A stretch of 64,000 nucleotides of DNA, from contig CM037587.1 of the NCBI GenBank assembly GCA_021018995.1, positions 87,789,251 through 87,853,250 on the forward strand, read 5' to 3'. Below the pieces are notes generated by a model. It was given only the letters and a program-made list of their open reading frames with translations. It was not told the DNA's origin and searched no databases. Both the position numbers and the translations under genes were made by a program. The DNA is from Chloranthus sessilifolius. Its lineage: Eukaryota; Streptophyta; Magnoliopsida; Chloranthales; Chloranthaceae. This document shows positions 34,695 through 45,990 of this stretch, one piece after another (the first letter of the stretch is position 1; every line of letters starts with the position of its first letter).

Positions 34695-34885
34695 AATTGA
34701 TTGAGATTCAGGATTCAATCGATTGACCTGATGACAACTTTTTCCCTCTTTTAATTTGAATTTAAACTTGCCCAATCTATTGAGACTTGTAAATCAATCG
34801 ATTGACTCCAAATTCAAATTAATCTGACAAAATTCAAATTTAAAGTTAATCAATTAAAATTGGAAATTCAATCGATTGAGCTTTT
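34695..34885. repeat. CAATCGATTGA word array in the 5' LTR of D
   Basis: Six or more copies of CAATCGATTGA-like words, ending 25 bases before the TATA box. The equivalent in the 3' LTR is at 44950-45140. Confidence 0.88.
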
Positions 34886-34909
34886 GATGAAAGTTTTCCT
34901 ATTCGTACC

Positions 34910-34919
34910 CTATATAAAC
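34910..34919 (+). promoter_or_regulatory. TATA box in the LTR of D
   Basis: CTATATAAAC directly downstream of the word array; the 3' LTR has the same motif at about 45168-45177. Confidence 0.65.
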
Positions 34920-35814
34920 AGAGCTATGTTTAGGATTTGGGGGGCTTTCTCTTGGCAGATTTCTTTAGTTTTTTGTAAGCTTTTTCTTTATAATTAAGTA
35001 GTAGTTTGTAGAGGAAGAGAGGTGTGTAAGGATTGAATCTATTGATATATAAAAGGATGTATTTTTGTGATGGCTTCGGGTTTGCATTGTGCATGTGAAT
35101 CGAGGATGAGCGGCTAAACCTCTTGTTCAAGGAGAAGTGAACCCTAGATGAGTAACTAATCTATTTTGAATTGTATAATTTCCTGTTAAAATTATTGAAT
35201 CGTTCAAATTTTAGTCTAAGCGTATTATAAATCATCGAATACTCATTTATAGTGGTCGATCCTGGTTATCAGCTACAATAAAAGAGTTATATCACTCAAA
35301 TTGATCTTGTAGACCGATTTGAGATGTCATGCGATTGATTTTTATTGTTGCAAATTCGTATTTCTGATACGTTATGCCTTTCGCATGATTCATGCCGTAA
35401 TTGGATGTGTCATAGTGTTAGGATAGGGTATGCCTAATCAATACTTGCATTCTCTTCGATTCGTTTTTCTTGTAGTTAAACGATGGTATAATAATTTGAC
35501 TTGAATGTTGTATAATTGATTGTAGAAAAAGTTACAACTCTAGGGTTAGCAACTCCTTGATCATCTCATCATTGTCACTTTCTTTATTTATTGTTCATCT
35601 TTGCATAGCTTGATTTCATTGTGCTTATTTTTGCATCGTGTATTGGTAGATTTTATTGATCAAATTCTTGCCCTTGTACTTTCTTGGGTTATTATCATCT
35701 TCTTAAAATTAATTGGATTATGCGCTTACCTGTGGGTACGATACTTGTATTCTTGCTTGGCTATGATCAATCTTGTGCACTTACAAGGGTACACCATAAA
35801 ACCGATCAAGTTTT

Positions 35815-35832
35815 TGGCGCAGTTGTCGAAGA
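35815..35832 (+). other. Primer binding site of D (Asp-tRNA type, diverged)
   Basis: TGGCGCAGTTGTCGAAGA, six bases after the LTR, matches the TGGCGCCGTTGCCGGGGA site with several substitutions. Confidence 0.8.
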
Positions 35833-35877
35833 AGCGACACAATTTTATTGATTTTTAGGAGACTTGTGTTCTCTAAT

Positions 35878-36392
35878 TGCCAATCAATCAATTGAGCTCT
35901 TTGATTCAATCGATCGATTGTGTTCTCTATTTTTGTTTTGCTCACTGTTTTGTATCAATTGATTGATTTGTAAAAATCAATCGAACAATTTGTAATTGTG
36001 ATTATTCCCCTATTTAATAAATAAATATATATATATATATATATATAAATATTCATTATATTCGAATTTTTACTAGCTATCCACTGTAGTCTTCAATCGA
36101 TTGATTTTATACCAATCGATTGAGTCCTGTAATCTGGAATTTTATTTGTCAGCCATTTCACTATTGTACCCTTGGATTCTCTTTAATCGATTGACTTGTC
36201 CTGTGTTAATTGATTGATTAGATCTTCACTGTTACCACTCCAGTTGTATTGCTTGTTCAGTCCAACCTGATTTTTAAACCTCAATCGATGGAATTTTGCA
36301 ATTCAATCGGTTGACTGATAAGGTCATCTATAGTACTGTTGGGTTTTACTTCGATCGATTGATTCTTATAATTCAATCGATTGAATCTAAAC
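35878..36392. repeat. CAATCGATTGA word array in the leader of D
   Basis: About twelve copies between the primer site and gag, with an AT dinucleotide microsatellite at about 36020-36048. Same word as the D LTR. Confidence 0.85.
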
Positions 36393-36569
36393 TGCTACAG
36401 TGTTTGGGTGGGTTTACTTTGGGTTCAACGATCCTTGTCTTGGGTGTGTCGGTGTATAAGCTTTACCAGATCTCATCACCCACGTCTACAACCGTTGAAT
36501 CATGAGATTGAAAGGTATTGCAAATTGAATTGTACAAACTATAGACTTCAGCATAATCACTCCGAAAGC

Positions 36570-37637
36570 ATGGGAGATCAGAGACAAGGAGGTCGGAATG
36601 TAAATAACAACAATGGAGGAGAAGAAGGCAATCATTTCGAGGTGCCACCTGAAGGCCCACGAATTTTGGAGCAATACAATGATCCTGGTCCTTAAGAGGA
36701 TCAGGATAGTATCATGCACTCTCCTATCCCAGGAAATCATTTTGAATTTAAATCGACAATGATTCAAATGTTGCCGATTTTCAAAGGGTTGAGTAATGAA
36801 AATCCACATGCTCATCTCACTGATTTTAATGGGGTATGTAAAATGTTTAGAGTGCATAATATGCCCAACGAGATAGCAAAGTTAAGACTTTTTCCTTTCT
36901 CTTTGAGAGATAAGGCAAAGGCTTGGTTTCTTTCCTTAGAACTAAGATTTATCAGGAGTTGGACTGAGTTACAATGCGAATTCCTAAAGAAGTATTTTCC
37001 CATGAGCAAAACCAATGATCTTCGTAAGAATATTCTGATTTACGCTCAACAACCTACTGAAACATTTCACGAATGTTGGGAACGTTTTAAGGAATTAGTC
37101 AGAAGTTGCCCTAATCATCATATTCTAAGATGGCAACAAATCTAAAGTTTTTACAATGGACTGATTCCAGAAGAAAGATGCATGGGTGATGCATCCTATG
37201 GAGGATCATGTGCTGCAAAAGATGATGGAGAAATTTGGGCGCTATTTGAGAGATTATGCCAAATCTCAATGCACAATGAGACATTGGGATGGGTCAACCT
37301 TAATATGGAAATCAAATCCCATGTTTTGACAAAAGTTGGGCTTTTTAATGTCAATAACAACACCTCTGATTTATCGACGAAAGTTGATATGTTGTCTAAA
37401 CAAATGAACAGGTTCTTAGCAGCAACAAAACAAGCTCAAACTTCCATCACCCCCACTGTTTGTTCAATTTGTGAGCATCAAGGTCATAAATCTCACGAGT
37501 GTCCAACCACTTTGATTATTTTTCTCGAAGAATCTCATCCTCATGAACATGTCAATGTAACTCAGGCGTATCAACGACAGGATTGGAATCCTTATTCCAA
37601 CACATACAATCTGGAATGGAAAAAAATCCTAACCTAG
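36570..37637 (+). pseudogene. Gag of element D
   Basis: A single frame from ATG 36570 (MGDQRQGGRN) to TAG 37635, broken by TAA at 36693 and 37143. It carries the capsid-like retrotrans_gag core: FKSTMIQMLPIFKGLSNENPHAHL, LRLFPFSLRDKAKAWFLSL, LKKYFPMSKTNDLRK and ETFHECWERFKELVRSCPNH, then the zinc knuckle CSICEHQGHKSHEC (about residues 298-311 of the frame) and NPYSNTYNLEW, the Athila Gag end motif. It would form the particle that packages element RNA. Only two nonsense changes and no frameshift interrupt the frame, so decay is modest compared with its RT. Confidence 0.9.
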
Positions 37638-38200
37638 GATGGGGAGGATCAAACCAAACTGGACAGGCAGCCTAGCAATTCAAATCAAATGGGTCAAATG
37701 GATCACAAGGCTTCCATTCACAACAAAATTCAAATTTCCAGCAAAATTTGAATCATCATCACTAGAATTCTGAGTACCATCAAAATCAGAATTTCAATCA
37801 ATCTCAAACTTCCAGTTCAAGGAATTTTGATTTTGAAGAGAAGATTATGCAGAATATGTAAACTTTTCAACAACAAACTATGCAAGCTCTTCAGTAAATG
37901 ATGAAGAATCAATTTGCACAATGGACTAATTAGATGAGTCAAAGAGAAGAAGGAAGGCTTCCCAACCAACCCATCAACAACCCTCAAGTCCAAGCACAGT
38001 CTGGCGAAGGACCATCGACTAGCCATCAGCTGAAGGTTGTCACTGTGTTAAGAAGTGAACGAATGAATGATAATCTTATGGAAATTTCATCTGAAGCAGA
38101 AGGAATAGAAAAGGAAGTTGAGAAGAAGGTAGAACTAGAAATAAGAGAGGAAAGGGAATCTCCCACAATTATACAATAAGAACCGGAAGAGGACCAAACA
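37638..38200 (+). pseudogene. Gag C-terminal tail of D
   Basis: Gln/Asn-rich coding remnant (37640-37930) followed by a frame with GRLPNQPINNPQVQAQSGEG and VVTVLRSER, the usual NPR..A..LRSG segment at the end of Athila Gag, then a Glu-rich linker (ISSEAEGIEKEVEKKV). Frame changes and stops throughout. Confidence 0.7.
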
Positions 38201-38201
38201 A

Positions 38202-39157
38202 TTGAAATCGATCCCCATACACCAAAGGCACCATTCCCTGCATGCTTTACATCTCCGTCTAGATTGGGGAAGGGTCCGTAAAAAAATGGATGAAAATTTT
38301 GAAACATTTAAACAAGTGAAGATCAATCTTCCATTGTTTGAAATCATCAACCAAGTCCCTACGTACGCCAAGTTCTTCAAGGACTTATGTACCCGTAAGA
38401 GAAAGGCTCGTACACATGTGTCTAAGAAAGTGTTCTTGACTGACCAAGTCAGCTCTATCCTTAAATTGAATGCGCCGCCAAAGCTTAAAGACCCTCGAGT
38501 TCCAACTGTCTCATTTGTTATAGGTGGACAAACAATTGGTAAGGCACTATTGGATTTAGGATCAAGCGTCAACTTAATCCCATATTTGGTGTACGAGAAG
38601 TTAGGATTGGGTGAATTGCAACCCACCGCAGTTACACTTCAATTAACAGATAGGTCCGAAAGAAAGCCTAGGGGTATCATTGAAGATGTCATGGTAGGGA
38701 TAGATAAATTTGTTTTTCAATAATCTTTATTGTCCTGGATATGGATAACAAAACCAAATCGGAGAATCAAATCCCAATTATCCTAGGACATCCTTTCCAT
38801 GTAACTACGAATGCCTGTATAAATTATCGTACAGGGGCTATGGATGTCTCTTTTGGAAACATGAAGGTGAGACTAAATGTGTTCCACACCATGAATCATT
38901 TTCCAAGCAAAGAGGAGGTCGATTGCTTTTATATCGACCAGATTTATGCAGTAGTAGAAGAGGTACTTCTGTCAATGTTGACCAAAGAGGAATTTGAAGC
39001 TGCTTTGTTGGTTATCTACAATGAGGGAGGAACTGTTGAACAACGTTCTGAAGGAATCAACGCCATTTCCACATCGCAAGAAGTTAGGCCATGGAAAACT
39101 AGGATGGAAACTTTACCGATTGTAGAAAAGCCGAAACTAATGCCATCCATCGAGTAA
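38202..39157 (+). pseudogene. Aspartic protease region of element D
   Basis: The frame at 38202-38723 encodes the conserved approach FEIINQVPTYAKFFKDLC, then VSFVIGGQTIGKALLDLGSSVNLIPYLVY. The catalytic triplet is DLG, the form usual in Athila elements (LLDLGASVNL), so the active Asp is kept. After a frameshift near 38735, 38741-39157 gives PIILGHPFHVTTNACINYRTGAMDVSFG, the standard end of the protease (ILGRPFL.T), and the start of the linker to RT. The enzyme cleaves Gag-Pol. Broken by one stop and one frameshift. Confidence 0.88.
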
Positions 39158-40134
39158 CCCCAAAGGCTTGAATTGAAACAACTACCCAATTCACTTAAAT
39201 ATGCTTTTCTATAACCAAATGAAACACTTCTAGTGATAATTTCTTCCACATTGACTGAAAAGCAAGAAAATGAGTTGATGAAGGTACTTTAAGATCATTA
39301 AAAAGCAATTGGGTGGACTTTGGTTGACCTAAAAGGAATCGACCCAACAGTTTGCATCCACAAAATACATCTTGAGGAAGGAAGCAAGACATCAAAGAAA
39401 GCACAATGATGACTCAACCCAAACATGAAGGAAGTCATGCTGAAAGAGATCATCAAAATCCTTGATGCAGGAATACTCTATGCAATCTCTGACAGCGAAT
39501 GGGTGAGTCCAGTGCAGATTGTCCCAAAGAAATCTAGCATAACAGTAAATTGAATGTCGCCACCAGGAAGGATCACTTTCCCCTTCCCTTCATTGATCAG
39601 ATTTTGGAAAAATTAGCATGCCAAGAATTTTATTATTTTCTTGATGGATATTTTGGGTTCAACCAAGTACCTGTGTTCCCAACAGATTAAGGAAAGACCA
39701 TTTTTACTTGTCCTTATGGGACATTTGCATATTGCAGAATGTCATTCATCCTTTGCAATGCTCCTGCTACTTTTCAATGTTGTATGCTTGCCATATTCTC
39801 AGATATGGTTGACAAATTCACCAAAGTGTTCATGGATGATTTCTTAGTCTTTGGAAAGACTTTTGAAATGTGCCTGCATCACTTATCTCAGGTGTTATAA
39901 TGTTGTGTGGAATCCAATCTCATTCTAAGTTGGGAGAAAAGTCATTTCATGGTTAAACAAGGAATAGTCTTGGGGCACGTCATATAAAAAAGAGGAATCG
40001 AAGTTGATAAAGCAAAAGTCGATTTGATCACAAATTTGCCATCTCCGAAGACTGTTCGGCAGATTAGATCATTTTTGGGACAAGTAGGGTTCTACAACAG
40101 ATTCATCAAAAACTTTAGCAAGGTAGCCAAACCA
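39158..40134 (+). pseudogene. Reverse transcriptase of element D
   Basis: Recognisable in changing frames: LNPNMKEVMLKEIIKILDAGILYAISDSEWVSPV (39410-39520), the palm segment around 39700-39780, VFMDDFLVFGKT with FMDD at 39829-39840, then KRGIEVDKAKVDLI and SPKTVRQIRSFLGQVGFYNRFIK (39980-40120). FMDD is the normal form of the catalytic motif in Athila. At least six stops and several small indels make it inactive. The frame is cut at AKP (40134) by the MITE-like insertion and resumes after it. Confidence 0.85.
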
Positions 40135-40371
40135 TGGATCAAAATGTCAAAAAACTGATACATATCGTCCGAGCCCAAAACCGATACGTATCAAATGATA
40201 CGTATCGGTATCGGATGGTACCAGACGATACATTGAATGTATCATCCAGCTAATACATATATATGACCGATACGGTACATTCAATGTACCGTATCGGTGA
40301 CCTCCGATATCGATACGTATCATTCGATATGTATCGGTATCGGACGAAATTTTGATCCATGAGACAAACCA
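40126..40371. mobile_element. MITE-like insertion in pol of D
   Basis: Foreign sequence from about 40135 to 40362 (228 bases) splits the RT-RNase H junction. Its termini are inverted (TGGATCAAAAT .. ATTTTGATCCA) and flanked by GCCAAACCA (40126-40134) and GACAAACCA (40363-40371), a 9-base duplication with one mismatch, which would fit a Mutator-type MITE. It is full of GATACGTATCGG words and includes a perfect 15-base-stem hairpin (40266-40298, arm ACCGATACGGTACAT). Without it the codons of D join smoothly. Superfamily is inferred from duplication length only. Confidence 0.75.
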
Positions 40372-41196
40372 TTATGTACCTTGCTTGGGAAAGATGTTGT
40401 GTTTGACTTTGATTATGATTGCATGAAGGCCTTTGTGAAGCTCAGAGAATCGTTATCAAATGCTCCCATCATCCAACCTCTAGATTATTCTCTTCCCTTC
40501 GAACTAGTGTGCGACGCTTCAGACGATTCTATAGGAGTAGTCTTCGGACAAAGGGTAGGTAAATTACCTCATGTAATTTACTATGCTAGTAAAACACTGG
40601 TGGATGCCCAATTAAATTACAACACAACAGAAAAAGAATTGTTAGCTGTGGTATACGCGCTACACAAGTTTCGCTCTTATCTACTTGGTTCGAAGATCGT
40701 AGTCTTTTCAGACTATTCAGAGTTAAAATATTTATCGACAAATAAGGATACGAAGCCAAGGTTAATCCGATGGATATTGCTCCTTCAAGAATTCAACTTT
40801 GAGATCCGTGATAAAAAGGGAGTTGAAAATATGATTGTTGATCACTTGTTGAGGATTCTTCTTAACGAATCATCTTTGCCAGAGACCATCCGTGACACAT
40901 TCTCAGATGAACAATTAATGGCAATAGATGCAATAACCACAAAAACTCTTTGGTGTGCGAACATTGTGAACTATTTGGTCACTGGCAGAATTCCCGTGCA
41001 ATGGGGGAGACATGATAAGGATCTCTTCTTCTCCCAAGTAAAATACTACTTTTTGGATGATCCACATTTATTTAAATTCTGCTCAGATCAGGTAATCAGA
41101 AGATGCATACCAGAGGAAGAGCATTGGAGCATTATGAATTTTTGTCATGTTGAAGCCTGTGGAGGCCATTTTGATCATAAAATTCTTCAAAGCTGA
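40372..41196 (+). pseudogene. RNase H and integrase zinc region of element D
   Basis: Open from just after the MITE-like insertion to TGA 41194. RNase H: LPFELVCDASDDSIGVVFGQR (catalytic Asp in CDASD), NYNTTEKELLAVVYALHKFRSYL (Glu), KIVVFSDYSELKYL (Asp; canonical VYTDHAALKYL), then the connection GVENMIVDHLLRI. After residue about 200 comes the integrase N-terminal zinc region (EEHWSIMNFCHVEACGGHFDHKI). All expected RNase H motifs are in place, so this segment is the best preserved of the element's pol. It would digest the RNA strand during reverse transcription. Confidence 0.9.
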
Positions 41197-42153
41197 TTTT
41201 ATTGGCCCTCCATTTTCTGGGATACAACAAGATTTTCTAAAGAGTGCCAAAGATGTCAACGGCTAGGAAGAATTTCATGACAAAATATGATGTCGTTGCA
41301 ACCAATTTTAATTGTTAAAGTGTTCAACGTGTGGGGAATATACGTTATGGGCCCTTTTCCTCCATTCTGTTACCTGTACATCTTAGTCACAGTGAATTAT
41401 GTCTCAAAATGGGTTGAAGCAACAGGCACTAGAGCAAATGATCACAAGGTTGTCATTGGATTCTTGAAAGAAAATGTTTTTTACCGATTTGGAGTGCCAA
41501 GAGCCATTGTTAGCGATGGTGGGTCACACTTTGGTAACCGTAACTTTGATTCATTGATGAGGAAATACGGCATCACACACAAAGTTGCAACACCATACCG
41601 CCTGCAAACTAGTGGGCAAGTCGAGGTATCGAACCGGGAATTTAAGAGAATCTTGGAAAAGACTGTACGACCAGATAGAAGAGATTGGTCTTCTCATTTG
41701 TTTGATGCTCTATGGGCATATCGTACCGCATTCAAGGCACCAATAGGGATGCCGCCCTTCAAAATTGTGTTTGGAAAGGCTTGTCACCTTCTAGTCGATT
41801 TAGAACATAAGGCATTTTAGGCAATAAAGAAATTTAATTTCGATATGCAAGAGGCAGGGTCAAATCATCAGCTACAGTTGAACAAATTGGAAGAACTACG
41901 CTACGATGCATATGAAAATTCAAGGCTTTACAAGGAGAGGTACAAGAAAATGAAATTCCATCCAGGAAAACTGAGGTCGAGGTGGGAAGGACTTTTTTAA
42001 GTCCTTCCCACCACCACACATGGTGCAATAGAGATCCGCGACCTAAAGGATAACCGAGTCTTCAAGGTAAATGGTCAACATCTCAAGCCAATTATCAAGC
42101 CAATTACTCAGCTGTTGATTGAAGTAATAAATCTCACTGATCCTGTCAATTGA
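41197..42153 (+). pseudogene. Integrase of element D
   Basis: One frame with the preceding region, broken by TGA 41278, TAG 41818 and TAA 41998, ending TGA 42151. Zinc end CQRCQRLG; core [11 protein letters not shown] (canonical WGIDFMGPFP, so the first catalytic Asp is Tyr), [10 protein letters not shown] (second Asp; usual SDGG.HF) and [12 protein letters not shown] (Glu). Further on, [26 protein letters not shown] and the C-terminal VFKVNGQHLKP. The lost first Asp would abolish strand transfer. Length and motif order match Athila integrase. Confidence 0.9.
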
Positions 42154-44484
42154 AATTTTAACAGTCGAGCTGTCGACATTTAAACTCAGTGCTTCCTCGG
42201 AGGCAACCCAACAATCAGTTCGTAGTGTAGTTTTCTCTTGTACTATTGGTGTGGAAGGATATCAATCGATTGAGTTGTTAGGTTCAGTTGCAAGCTGAGT
42301 ATCAAATTTTTATGTCAATCGATTGGGATGACATACTATTCAATCGATCAACTATCATTATTGTGTTTCAAATTTTATTCAATCGATTGAGTTTCAAACT
42401 TTTCAATCGATTGATAATTCTGCACAATCTCTCACTCAACGGTCATTCAAGAGTCCCCTAGCGTCCTTTCGTTTGTTAGTTAATTCGGTGTTGCATTCAT
42501 GTCAATCGATTGAATTTCCCATCTCAATCGATTGACATAAAGAGGCACCTGTCAATTAATAAAATTAGATAATTGTGTTTGCTCAATTATTTGGATGATT
42601 AATTGTTATAAATCACAATACTTTTCACTTGGTCTATTTTCTGGTCGTGGTATGCATTTCACAGTTTTGGAGTTGCATATACATTCAAATTAGACCAAGG
42701 AGGACATTGGACATAGCAGGTTTGGGGGTGAGAGGTTCAATTCTCAGGATTATATCATTTAACTTGAGTAGCAATTTGTGTAAAAAAAAAAGGAGAATTT
42801 TGTGTCTGTTCTCGGAACTGGGGAAATTGGTCAATCGACTGAATTTTTTGTTTCAATCGATCAACTGAAATTCATTAGCCAAGAAATAATTCAACAAAAT
42901 CAAAGGCTCTCAATCAATTGATTTGTATAAATCAATCGATTGACTGGGAGCTTGGACCCACATTTGATTGGAAGCAAGTATAAGTCATCAATTGAATCCA
43001 TAAATCAATCGATTGATTGAGAAACAGTAATCCTATATTCCAAAATTTATTGAATTTTCATGGCCTTTAATTATTGATGCCCAAAAGTTTTTATGGAATG
43101 TCATCGTGCCTTGCTAAGATTATGAATGCCTATTGTTAATGCAAGCTTAATGATGATTTCACAGTCTATGTCCAGAAATTCTTACACCATTGCCATGTTT
43201 GAATTCCAAGGTCTGGGATTGGTCTAAAACCTTGAATCCTAGAATTCTAGTGGAGACTAAAACCTGGAAAACTTTAGAACTTGTTCCTCATTCTTGATGA
43301 GTGCTGGCTAAATTCGGAGTATTTTTCAATTCATATTTACTTGCTATGATCTCATACATTCGTTTCAGTTTGTCTATTTTGCATTGTTTTATATCAGTGT
43401 ACTAAAACTCATTGTCTAAACTCAAAACAAGCAGGCATCATTATCACCTTGAAAAGAAATGATCAAAGGCCTTCTTTGGCTTGTCTGTGCCTAAAATGCC
43501 CCGCCTTATACTCATTTACCTTTTAGCACCCCTCTGAGCCTTGTTGGAAAAATTTACCTTAAATATTCTGTTAAGCTATATTAACCATACCTCACTAGTT
43601 TGAAAAAAAAAAATGCAAAAAAAAAAAAACCTTACGCTTTGATCTCTGAGGAATTGGAAATTTGAGATGACAGAAAGTAAGGAAACAGAGAGGCATGGTT
43701 GTAATGCTTGCAGGAAGCATATGGTAGAAGTACTTTCGAAGAAGAGGAGAAAAAAAAAAAATTGTAAGGTGGTTTCAAAATGAAAAGCAAAAAGGAGCAG
43801 AAAGAAAAGGAAGTTGAGAAAAGGCAAATAGAAAAATTTAGAAAAATTGGCAAAGGAAGAAGTAAAAAGAATGAGAAAATCAATTTGTGTTTTTGTTTTC
43901 AGCTTCTCAAAGAAATTGATCACTGATTTCCCCTTCTTTCTTAACCTCTACCCGTGCCCCGTTTCAACCCAGGAAAAAACCTTCTTGATCCAATCTTGAG
44001 TGATAAATGCCTTGTAGAGAGTAATAGTGCAATGCCTATGGTGCTTGATATGGCATGCTTGATATACAAATATCTTTCTTTATGAGATTTCTTTTTCATT
44101 GATGAACCATGTTTCTTATGTCATGTGAGACCTTCTGATTTGCATTATAACTCTCTCTCACATGTATGTGAAAAAGCAACCCAGTCATCAAAGCAATTTT
44201 GTTTTGAGTGCACATCTATGGTAAGGATTGGGTCAAGACATGGAATCCAAAGATTCCTCGTTTGGACTTACTCCCGGATGGAAGGATTTTAGCAGTGGTA
44301 AGCATAAATGACACTCTAGGCATGAATCAACGAGTCATCAGTAAAGCAAGGTATTAAATTAATCTAAATGAGCATTGATAAATTTAGCATGGCTGGGAGT
44401 TTATTATAAAAAAAAAAAATTTCACGGGTATTTGACAATCAAAAGGGCATGACAATTAATTCAGGAATTTATAGGTTTCCGAAG
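42154..44484 (+). other. Post-pol region of D without env-like ORF
   Basis: Holds the CAATCGATTGA array (42260-43025), A-runs at 43605-43632, 43748-43760 and 44408-44420, and no frame with recognisable domains. Athila elements often have an env-like or extra frame here; none is seen. Confidence 0.65.
42260..43025. repeat. CAATCGATTGA word array downstream of pol in D
   Basis: About fifteen copies of the same word as in the LTR and leader of D, at 20-90-base spacing. Confidence 0.87.
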
Positions 44485-44599
44485 TTTGTAGGTATCTTCA
44501 CTGAAAACTTTCAGGAGACACAACTCCTCCACAAGGGATCACCTAGGGGTTTAAAGGCTTATTGCATATGCTAAATGCAATCGCGTTCCCTATGAAAGT
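44485..44599 (+). other. Conserved sub-terminal block shared with element B
   Basis: Near-identical to the reverse complement of 18638-18753. It includes ACTCCTCCAC, GGGATCACCTAGGGG and TGCTAAATGCAATCG, and ends about 80 bases before the polypurine tract. Confidence 0.75.
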
Positions 44600-44680
44600 G
44601 GCATCTATTTACTTTTAGGCTGTTAGTTGATTTTTTGTTTATATTTTCATTATCTTTGCTCGAGGACTAGCAAAGTGTAG

Positions 44681-44691
44681 GTTTGGGGGTG
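44681..44691 (+). other. Polypurine tract of element D
   Basis: GTTTGGGGGTG directly before TGATCTGTGCC of the 3' LTR; preceded by CGAGGACTAGCAAAG, typical of Athila/Tat. Confidence 0.87.
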
Positions 44692-45990
44692 TGATCTGTG
44701 CCGAAATATGACCATATTTCGCACCTTAATACCAACATTTAGCTATCCGATAAAGGTTATCAAATGGTTGTTGTGCAGTTTTATTGGTTTCAGGTGTTTT
44801 TAATTGTTGGATCTTGAAAGAGCATAAAAGAGCATAATTAAAGGTTGCATGAGAACATTCAACCATAGAGCGAACAAAGCATCGAAATTCGTGAAATATA
44901 ATTGATTGGTTCAGCCACAACTAAGAGAATGAAGATGTTGCAGGCCATCATCAATCGATTGAGATTCAGGATTCAATCGATTGACCTGATGACAACTTTT
45001 TCCCTCTCTTAATTTAAGTTTAAACTTGCTCAATCGATTGAGACTTGTAAATCAATCGATTGACTTCAAATTCAAATTAATCTGCCAAAATTCAAATTTA
45101 AAGTCAATCGATTGACATTGGAAATTCAATCGATTGAGCTTTTTATGGAAGTTTTCCTATCCGCACCCTATATAAACAGAGCTATGTTTAGGGTTTGGGG
45201 GACTTCCTCTTGACAGATTTCTTTAGTTTTTTGTAAGCTTTTTCTTTGTAATGAAGTAGTAGTTTGTAGAGGAAGAGAGGTGTGTAAGGATTGAATCTAT
45301 TGATAAATTAAAGGGCGTATTTTTCTGATGGTTTTAGGTTTGTAATGTGCATGTGAATCGAGGATGAGCAACTAAACCTCTCGTTCAAGGAGAAGCAAAC
45401 CCTAGATGAGTAACTAATCTATTTTAAATTGTATAATTTCTTTTTAAAATTATTGAATCGTACGGATTTTAGTCTGAGCTTGTTGTAAATCATCGAACAC
45501 TCATTTATAGTGGTTGATCTTGGTTATCGGCTACAATAAAGGAGTTATTCCACTCAGATCAATCCTGTAGACCGATTTGAGATGCCATGCCATTGATTCT
45601 TATTGTTGCGAATTCATATTTGTGATACGTTATGCCTTTTGCATGATTCATGCCATAATTGGATGCGTATAATAATTTGACTGGAATGTTGTATGATTGA
45701 TTGTAGAAAAAGTTACAACTCTAGGGTTAGCAACTCCTTGATCATCTCATCATTGTCATTTTCTTTATTTATTGTTTATCTTTGCATAGCTTGATTTCAG
45801 TGTGCTTATTTTTGCATCGTGTATTGGTAGATTTTAGTGATCAAATTCTCGCCCTTGGTACTCCCTTGGGTTATTATCATCTTCTTAAAATTAATTAGAT
45901 TATGTGCTTCCTTGTGGGTACGATACTTGTATTCTTACCTAGGTACAATCGATCTTATACACTTGCAAGGGTACACCTTAAAATCGATCA
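44692..45990 (+). repeat. Element D 3' LTR
   Basis: 1299 bases from TGATCTGTGCC to TCGATCA, matching 34434-35808. A segment of about 65 bases around 35405-35475 of the left LTR is absent here. Confidence 0.94.

Larger units (their letters stand above)
34434..35808 (+). repeat. Element D 5' LTR
   Basis: 1375 bases from TAATCAGTGC (TGATCTGTGC in the other copy) to CCGATCA. CAATCGATTGA words lie at 34695-34885, then TATA (CTATATAAAC, 34910-34919). Confidence 0.94.
34434..45990 (+). mobile_element. Element D: Athila-like retrotransposon
   Basis: An 11.6-kb element with LTRs at 34434-35808 and 44692-45990, perfect AGGAA duplications, an Asp-type primer site and a TTTGGGGGTG purine tract. Gag, protease, RT, RNase H and integrase follow in the usual order with scattered stops. 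Gag (NPYSNTYN), protease (LLDLGSSVNLIP), FMDD in RT and the integrase put it in the Athila lineage. About 2.5 kb between integrase and 3' LTR has no env-like frame. It lies inside element C and so is younger than C. A MITE-like insertion interrupts pol. Confidence 0.95.

Noticed and set aside
36570..42153. Endogenous plant pararetrovirus
   Set aside because: Domain order ends with integrase, and LTRs, primer site and target duplications are present; no movement protein is seen.
42154..44484. Env-like ORF of Athila element D
   Set aside because: No frame with a signal peptide or membrane segment of adequate length; short frames here are chance frames on A-rich sequence.
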